This document shows, in pieces, positions 59,183 through 64,000 of a stretch of 64,000 bases of DNA (the stretch's first letter is position 1; each line of letters opens with the position of its first letter). The DNA comes from Hymenobacter terrestris. Lineage in GTDB: Bacteria; Bacteroidota; Bacteroidia; Cytophagales; Hymenobacteraceae. The notes beneath the pieces are model-generated. The model was not told where the DNA came from. It saw nothing but the letters and a program-made list of their open reading frames with translations, and made no database searches. The translations under genes were made by a program, and so were the position numbers. Location: positions 1 through 64,000 of the forward strand of contig NZ_JABKAV010000017.1 in assembly GCF_013377905.1 (NCBI RefSeq), in the 5' to 3' direction.

Positions 59183-60283
59183 TTAAATTTGCTTTTTACT
59201 AATATAATTAGTGATAAGTATGGATTTGGGCAACTGCTCCACTTCTTCGCTCCGGTACGCTGCCAGCCCGGCCGACGTAGCGGCCGCCGATAGCGGCCCA
59301 GCCAACCATACCTCATGGAAGCGGGCCTCCACCTTCTGGTGGCTCAGGATATGGCGGGCCGTCACGGCGGGTTCCTCGGCCCGGCCAGTGACCATGCGCC
59401 CGCCCAACCGCTCCACTGCAGCCAGCAGTTCCACTCCGGTCAGCTCTGCCGAATCGGTTTCGTGCAGGGCGAAGTCGTAAAGGCCCTCCCATATGTCTTT
59501 GGGGCCGCGCTTACGCAGGTACACCCTATCGGCATGGCGCAGCACCAGGTAGTGGAAGTAGCGGGTGCGGGCCGCTTTGGCCTTGCTTTTCACCGGCAAC
59601 TCAGCCACCAGCCCATGCTGGAAGGCAAAGCAGCGGCTCTGCATGGGGCAGAACATGCAGTCGGGCTTGGCAGGCGTGCATTGCAAAGCGCCAAACTCCA
59701 TAATAGCTTGGTTGAATTCGGCGGGATGGTCGGCCGGAATCAACTGGTCGGCCAGCTGCTGAAACTGCTTGCGGCTGGCAGGCGCGGCAATGTCGTGGTG
59801 CAGGCCAAACACCCGGGCCAGCACCCGAAATACGTTGCCATCGAGCACGGCCACCTGCTCATCATAAGCGAATGAAGCCACGGCCGCAGCCGTGTACTGG
59901 CCCACACCTTTCAATAGCAGCAGCCCAGCATAGGAGTCCGGGAACCGGCCGCCGAACTCGGTTACCACCTGTTGAGCTGTGTGGTGCATGTTGCGGGCCC
60001 GCGAGTAGTAGCCCAGGCCCTGCCAGTGGCGCAGCACTTCGTCGGGCAGGGCGGCGGCTAAGTCCTGCACGGTGGGGTAATGGCTGCTGAAGGTCAGATA
60101 GTAAGGTAGACCCTGCTTCACGCGGGTTTGCTGCAGAATGACTTCCGACAGCCAGATGAGATATGGGTCGCGGGTGTGGCGCCAGGGCAGGTCGCGACGG
60201 TGGCGCGGGTACCAGGCCAGCAGGGCTTCGGCGAACCACGAATAGGAATCCGGCGTTGTAGGTGCGGTAGGAGAAAAGGCCAA
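59183..60283 (-). CDS. mutY: A/G-specific adenine glycosylase MutY
   Basis: MutY removes adenine mispaired with 8-oxoguanine. The 366-residue protein begins on TTG; no ATG lies nearby and a stop lies 15 bases upstream in frame. It has the catalytic Glu47 in WLSEVILQQT, the HhH motif LLLKGVGQYTAAAV, the catalytic Asp148 in AVLDGNVFR, a 4Fe-4S cluster (Cys202, 209, 212, 218) and a C-terminal NUDIX-like domain that recognises 8-oxoG (YLRKRGPKDIWEGLYDFAL). It is divergent from HU. Confidence 0.96.
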   Translation of the reverse strand: MAFSPTAPTTPDSYSWFAEALLAWYPRHRRDLPWRHTRDPYLIWLSEVILQQTRVKQGLPYYLTFSSHYPTVQDLAAALPDEVLRHWQGLGYYSRARNMHHTAQQVVTEFGGRFPDSYAGLLLLKGVGQYTAAAVASFAYDEQVAVLDGNVFRVLARVFGLHHDIAAPASRKQFQQLADQLIPADHPAEFNQAIMEFGALQCTPAKPDCMFCPMQSRCFAFQHGLVAELPVKSKAKAARTRYFHYLVLRHADRVYLRKRGPKDIWEGLYDFALHETDSAELTGVELLAAVERLGGRMVTGRAEEPAVTARHILSHQKVEARFHEVWLAGPLSAAATSAGLAAYRSEEVEQLPKSILITNYISKKQI

Positions 60284-60344
60284 GTTTTTGATATAGAATT
60301 AGTTGAATGAAGGTTGGGGCGAAAGGCGGATTGCAGCATAACGG

Positions 60345-60375
60345 TTTGTAATCCCAAAAAAGGGGACTACCTTTG
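60345..60375 (+). promoter_or_regulatory. Promoter of the HU gene
   Basis: TTTG (60345-60348) and TACCTTTG (60368-60375) with a 19-base spacer, a full match to the Bacteroidota consensus. The leader to the GTG at 60480 is about 100 bases. Confidence 0.8.
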
Positions 60376-60479
60376 TGGCCCTCAAAACGTGGGCAAACTC
60401 TTACCGGGCAAGTGCTTACGTTTTCAGGATGGTACTCCGTGCCAACCCCTATTTTTTCACCATTAGTACACTTACCAGC

Positions 60480-60782
60480 GTGACTAAAGCAGAAGTAATT
60501 GCCGAAATTGCCGACAAGACCGGCATCGAGAAAGCCGACGTATCGGCTACCGTAGAAGCCTTCTTCAAAGTTGTAAAAGACTCGATGGCCGACGGCAACA
60601 ACATTTACGTACGCGGCTTCGGCTCGTTCGTAAACAAGAAGCGCGCGAAGAAAGTAGCCCGCAACATCTCGAAAAATACGTCCATCATCATCGACGAGCA
60701 CTTCATCCCAAGCTTCAAGCCCTCGAAGACGTTCATCGGGAAAATTAAAAACAGCAAGAAAATCAAAGAGATGGCCGCCTAA
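60480..60782 (+). CDS. hup: HU family DNA-binding protein
   Basis: A 100-residue nucleoid protein of the HU/IHF family that bends DNA. It starts on GTG: VTKAEVIAEIADKTGIEKADV. The DNA-binding arm region YVRGFGSFVNKKRAKKVARNISKN follows, with a short basic C terminus (IKNSKKIKEMAA). The frame is open upstream (from 60375) but begins at the promoter -7 box and lacks similarity. In this phylum HU is encoded next to mutY and ssb, as here. Confidence 0.95.
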   Translation: MTKAEVIAEIADKTGIEKADVSATVEAFFKVVKDSMADGNNIYVRGFGSFVNKKRAKKVARNISKNTSIIIDEHFIPSFKPSKTFIGKIKNSKKIKEMAA

Positions 60783-60871
60783 GCAGGCAGTCACTTTCCG
60801 TTGCCGGCCGGGCCGCCGGGAACTCCTGTTCGCAGGTGCCCCGGCGACCCGTCTTTTACCCCGCCCAGTTG

Positions 60872-61795
60872 ATGGCTCTCAGCACTTCTTCTTCCAAGCA
60901 CCAATTACTGATTCTGGCGTTGGCTTTGGCCCTCATAGCTGGGTTGTTTCTGTTGCCGAAGGTAATTGTGAAACCCAAAGACGGCCAGCCCACGCTGGCT
61001 CAGGATGGGGCGGCTACTGCCAACCGCGACCAAGGGGCCGCTGCTCCTGCAGTGGGCGAACTCGATGAGCATGGCCACCCGGCCGGCAGCCACGACGAGC
61101 CCAGCGGCCCGACCGCCGAAAAGCCCCACATGACGATGCCCACCGCCCAGCGGCGGGAAATCAGCACGTTGGTGGCCAAGTACACGGCCGAGGCTGACCA
61201 AGGCGCTAAAATTGGCATAGCCCGCGAGCTGGCCGAGAAGTACAAAGCAGTGGAGCGTTTCGATAGTGCCGGCTACTACCTGGAGCAGATTGCGCTCGTA
61301 CGACCCGGCGAACAAACTTTCCAGCGCGCTGCCGACCAGTACTACGAGGCCTACAGCTTTGCTACCACCGAGGCCCGGCAGAAACTGCTGGGTGCCAAGT
61401 GCCGCGAGCTGTACGAGCGGGTGCTGAAAAACAATCCTGACAACCTCAATGCCAAAACCAACCTCGGCATGGCCTACATGGCCAGCGAGAATCCGGTGAA
61501 AGGCATTACCCTGTTGCGGGAAGTTTTAGCGGCCGATCCGCGCAATGAGCAGGCGCTGTATAACCTTGGCTTACTGGCTGTTCAGAGCAATCAGTACGAT
61601 AAGGCGGCTGAGCGTTTTGCGGAGTTGGCTGAAATCAATCCGAAAAACGTCAACGCGCAGTTCTATCTTGGCGTTTCGTTAGCCCAAACGGGCGCGAAAC
61701 AGGAGGCCCGCAAAGCTTTCCTCGCTGCCAAAAGCATCAGTTCCGACCCGGCGCTAGCGGCGTCGGTAGATGAACAGCTACAGAAACTTCAGTAG
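60872..61795 (+). CDS. TPR-repeat membrane-anchored protein
   Basis: A 307-residue protein with an N-terminal membrane segment (about residues 9-28: HQLLILALALALIAGLFLLP), a hydrophilic linker (about 35-90, Pro- and His-rich) and five or so TPR units in the C-terminal half (for example NLNAKTNLGMAYMASENPVKGITLL and NVNAQFYLGVSLAQTGAKQ). It lies between HU and the small basic protein gene. The role is unknown; TPR proteins serve as adaptors. The upstream GTG at 60836 is not preferred. Confidence 0.82.
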   Translation: MALSTSSSKHQLLILALALALIAGLFLLPKVIVKPKDGQPTLAQDGAATANRDQGAAAPAVGELDEHGHPAGSHDEPSGPTAEKPHMTMPTAQRREISTLVAKYTAEADQGAKIGIARELAEKYKAVERFDSAGYYLEQIALVRPGEQTFQRAADQYYEAYSFATTEARQKLLGAKCRELYERVLKNNPDNLNAKTNLGMAYMASENPVKGITLLREVLAADPRNEQALYNLGLLAVQSNQYDKAAERFAELAEINPKNVNAQFYLGVSLAQTGAKQEARKAFLAAKSISSDPALAASVDEQLQKLQ

Positions 61796-61903
61796 TTTTG
61801 GCGCTTGGTTAGAGGTCTTTAGTTGACGGTTGAAATGCCGGAAACCAGAAGCCAATAGCTGCAAACCAATCAAGAAATCACTCAACCACTTAACCCCAAC
61901 AAC

Positions 61904-61993
61904 ATGCCTTGCGGTAAAAAAAGAAAGCGTCATAAGATTGCTACTCACAAGCGGAAGAAGCGTCTGCGCAAGAACCGTCACAAGAAGAAGTAA
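61904..61993 (+). CDS. 29-residue basic AURKAIP1/COX24-type ribosomal protein
   Basis: An open frame of 29 codons that reads MPCGKKRKRHKIATHKRKKR and then LRKNRHKKK. It is one of the short, very basic proteins of the AURKAIP1/COX24 (mS38-like) domain found across Bacteroidota and, in mitochondria, in the small ribosomal subunit. The gene ends in TAA at 61991. It lies just before the RNase E/G gene, the usual place in this phylum. It is easily missed by gene finders. Confidence 0.85.
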   Translation: MPCGKKRKRHKIATHKRKKRLRKNRHKKK

Positions 61994-62100
61994 GCCCCGG
62001 CGGGGTTTGCTGACGGCGTTTTTCAATTGAGAAGCGCCTGTCTATTTCTCACTTAGGTTCTTCCGAGAGTGGCCAGAAACGTGCTTTCCCCGAGGCTGAC

Positions 62101-62136
62101 AAGGGAAGCCGGCGCCCATGTGCGCTGGCTTCCCTT
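62101..62136. other. Leader hairpin upstream of the RNase E/G gene
   Basis: Fifteen-base arms AAGGGAAGCCGGCGC and GCGCTGGCTTCCCTT (one G-U pair in RNA) around CCATGT, 69 bases before the TTG start. It might be a terminator of the small basic protein gene or a regulatory hairpin. Confidence 0.6.
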
Positions 62137-62204
62137 TGCGGGTTTCGGGGCCGACAGGTTTATTGTGGCTACTGCTTGGGGGCGCCTTTCTAAGGCTTAA
62201 TCCA

Positions 62205-63812
62205 TTGAGTAACGAATTAATCATTAATTCTACTCAGGACGGAGAACGGATTGCCCTGCTACAGGATAAGCGGCTCATCGAATACCATTTCGACCGCAAC
62301 GACACCGCCTACTCGGTTGGTGACATTTTCCTGGGCACGGTCAAGAAAGTTATGCCCGGTCTGAACGCCGCGTTCATCGACATCGGGTATCAAAAAGACG
62401 CCTTTCTGCACTACGGCGACTTGGGGGAAAGCTTCCCCACGCTCGTAAAGTGGAATAAGAGCGTTCAATCGCAGAAAATCACCGTCGGGTCGCTCAAAAA
62501 CTTTCAGTTTGAAGCGCCCCTTGACAAAGTAGGGAAGATCGACAACGCACTCAAGAAGGGCCAGCAATTGGTGGTCCAGATTGTAAAGGAGCCGATTTCA
62601 ACCAAAGGTCCGCGCCTGTCCACCGATATTTCGATGGCCGGCCGCTATTTGGTGCTGGTACCGTTTTCCAACACCATTAGTGTGTCCAAAAAGATTGTCA
62701 GCCGCACGGAGCGGGACCGGCTTAAACGCCTTATCGCCTCCATCAAGCCCGACAATTTCGGCGTGATTATCCGCACCGTGGCCGAAGGCCGCGAGGTGGC
62801 TGAGCTCGACCGGGACATGCAGAACATGACCGAGAAGTGGAACACGCTGCACGGAAATCTGAAGGCGGGCAAGCCCAACGACAAGATTCTGGGCGAGCTG
62901 GGCCGCACCTCGTCGATGCTGCGCGACATGCTCAATGAGTCGTTCGATGCCATTACCGTGGACTCGCCGGCGCTGCATGAGGAAATGCGCAGCTACCTGC
63001 AACAGATTGCTCCCGATAAGCTTGGGCTGCTAAAACTGCACACCGGTAAGGTGAAAGTATTTGAGCAGCACGGCATCGAGAAGCAACTCAAAACGCTGTT
63101 TGGAAAGGCCGTAACGGCCCCCGGCGGCGGTTACCTGGTTATCGAGCACACCGAGGCCCTGCACGTCATCGACGTGAACTCGGGAAACAAGAGCAACCAG
63201 GAAGGCGACCAGGAAGCCACGGCCCTCGCCGTGAACCTCGCGGCCGCCAAGGAAGTAGCCCGCCAGCTCCGGCTGCGCGACATGGGCGGCATCATCGTGG
63301 TCGATTTCATCGATATGAAATCGGCTGAGAGCCGCAAGAAGGTAGAGGATGCGGTGCACAGCGTGATGAAACACGACAAGGCCCGGTATACCATCCTGCC
63401 CATCACCAAGTTTGGCCTGCTTCAGATTACCCGGCAGCGTGTGCGGCCGGCCGAAGCCATTGTAACCGGCGAGGTGTGCCCCACCTGCGGCGGTACGGGC
63501 AAGATTTCGGCTTCCATCCTCGTGACGGACGAAATCGACAACAGCATCGACGACCTGCTGGTAGCCCAGAACCAGTCGGGCATTACGCTTTCAGTGCACC
63601 CTTTCCTGCACGCCTACTACACCAAAGGGTTGGTAAGCCGCCAGATGAAGTGGTACCTGAAGTATTATAAGTGGGTAAAGGTGATGAAAGACACTAGTAT
63701 GGGTCTCACCGAGTACCGCATCGAGGACGAAAACGGCGAGGAAATCGAGCTGCATTCGGCCGCGGCGGCCATGAGCCGGTTGCAGGACCGGGAATTGGAA
63801 ATAGTTGACTAA
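62205..63812 (+). CDS. rng: Ribonuclease E/G
   Basis: A 535-residue endoribonuclease for rRNA and tRNA processing and mRNA decay. It starts on TTG (SNELIINSTQDGERIALLQDKRL), the conserved N terminus; the longer frame from 62118 runs through the leader hairpin. An S1-like domain (about residues 30-130) is followed by the DNase I-like catalytic part with IEHTEALHVIDVNSGN, the Mg site VVDFIDMKS, and the Zn-link Cys motif CPTCGGTGK. Length fits RNase G more than the long RNase E. Confidence 0.94.
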   Translation: MSNELIINSTQDGERIALLQDKRLIEYHFDRNDTAYSVGDIFLGTVKKVMPGLNAAFIDIGYQKDAFLHYGDLGESFPTLVKWNKSVQSQKITVGSLKNFQFEAPLDKVGKIDNALKKGQQLVVQIVKEPISTKGPRLSTDISMAGRYLVLVPFSNTISVSKKIVSRTERDRLKRLIASIKPDNFGVIIRTVAEGREVAELDRDMQNMTEKWNTLHGNLKAGKPNDKILGELGRTSSMLRDMLNESFDAITVDSPALHEEMRSYLQQIAPDKLGLLKLHTGKVKVFEQHGIEKQLKTLFGKAVTAPGGGYLVIEHTEALHVIDVNSGNKSNQEGDQEATALAVNLAAAKEVARQLRLRDMGGIIVVDFIDMKSAESRKKVEDAVHSVMKHDKARYTILPITKFGLLQITRQRVRPAEAIVTGEVCPTCGGTGKISASILVTDEIDNSIDDLLVAQNQSGITLSVHPFLHAYYTKGLVSRQMKWYLKYYKWVKVMKDTSMGLTEYRIEDENGEEIELHSAAAAMSRLQDRELEIVD

Positions 63813-63865
63813 TTGACTGAATACTGACGGATTTTTTCTGCGAAAAAAACTCCTCCTGATAGAAG

Positions 63866-63902
63866 AAACCCCCGCGCTGCTTAGAGCAACGCGGGGGTTT
63901 TT
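63866..63902 (+). terminator. Terminator of the RNase E/G gene
   Basis: Arms AAACCCCCGCG and CGCGGGGGTTT around CTGCTTAGAGCAA, with a T-run after the stem. Confidence 0.9.
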
Positions 63903-63922
63903 CGTTGGTGGGAAGCGGTAAG

Positions 63923-64000
63923 AAACGCCATTCAGAGCGAAGCGAAGAATCTCGCCTGCTGGCGTCAGGTTGCTATGACAATGTCAGCACGTGAGATTCT
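63923..64000. repeat. Family B repeat cut by the window end
   Basis: AACGCCATTCAGAGCGAAGCG and the following AGAATCTCGCC match the left arm of the element at 35156; the right arm (ACGTGAGATTCT) is only begun when the window ends. Confidence 0.7.

Noticed and set aside
1..64000. CRISPR arrays, tRNA, rRNA, prophage or insertion sequences
   Set aside because: No regularly spaced direct repeats, no cloverleaf candidates, and no transposase, integrase or phage structural genes were found. The repeats present are dispersed palindromes.

Overview
The window is chromosomal DNA from a GC-rich member of the Bacteroidota, most like Hymenobacter or a close relative in the Cytophagales. The evidence is a GldD gliding lipoprotein, paired DUF6089 proteins, two TonBs sharing a Bacteroidota N-terminal motif, promoters of the TTTG-N17-21-TAnnTTTG type and no clear Shine-Dalgarno sequences. 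The genus is inferred from gene content and GC-richness, since there is no 16S gene. No tRNA, rRNA, CRISPR array, transposase, prophage or plasmid gene was seen. Almost everything is core chromosome; the small AT-richer genes and the dispersed palindromic repeats are the main accessory material.

Layout. 1-7.4 kb (mostly minus): an RsmI-like methyltransferase, an alpha/beta hydrolase, an orphan TPR histidine kinase, then mnmH-selD (tRNA 2-selenouridine) with a membrane protein, and pdxJ. 7.5-12.1 kb (plus): a membrane protein, a YqeY protein, CvpA, PabA/TrpG glutamine amidotransferase, a second hydrolase and a CBS-ACT protein. 12.1-22.4 kb (plus) is an envelope-building block: a short Omp85-like protein, nadK, two DUF6089 proteins, uppS, bamA, two OmpH/Skp chaperones and an RluD-type pseudouridine synthase. 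22.5-29.6 kb (minus) is one energy-coupling cluster: exbB, two exbD, two tonB, a small membrane protein, a PstS-like lipoprotein and a large periplasmic TPR protein.

29.9-43.3 kb is mixed housekeeping: mazG and glmM (divergent), a cysteine desulfurase, a PRC-barrel protein, hemH, era and der flanking an unusual small plug-like secreted protein, a lipoprotein, murQ, a cytochrome b5-like protein and an arginase-fold protein with altered metal ligands. 43.5-51.8 kb is a fatty-acid beta-oxidation island: acyl-CoA ligase, MarR regulator, 3-hydroxyacyl-CoA dehydrogenase/enoyl-CoA hydratase, thiolase and acyl-CoA dehydrogenase. 52-63.8 kb holds glutamate dehydrogenase, a secreted protein, recG, gldD, ssb, mutY, HU, a TPR protein, a 29-residue basic ribosomal-type protein and RNase E/G.

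Several genes start on GTG or TTG (glmM, HU, RNase E/G, mutY and others), so starts were chosen from family homology and promoter position rather than from the longest frame. Two families of long imperfect palindromes recur between genes. The most interesting leads are these repeats, a 12-base motif shared upstream of the MarR and acyl-CoA dehydrogenase genes, the TonB/PstS/TPR cluster, the stand-alone plug-like protein, and the arginase-fold protein that is probably not an ordinary formimidoylglutamase. No clearly new multi-gene defence or mobile system was found.
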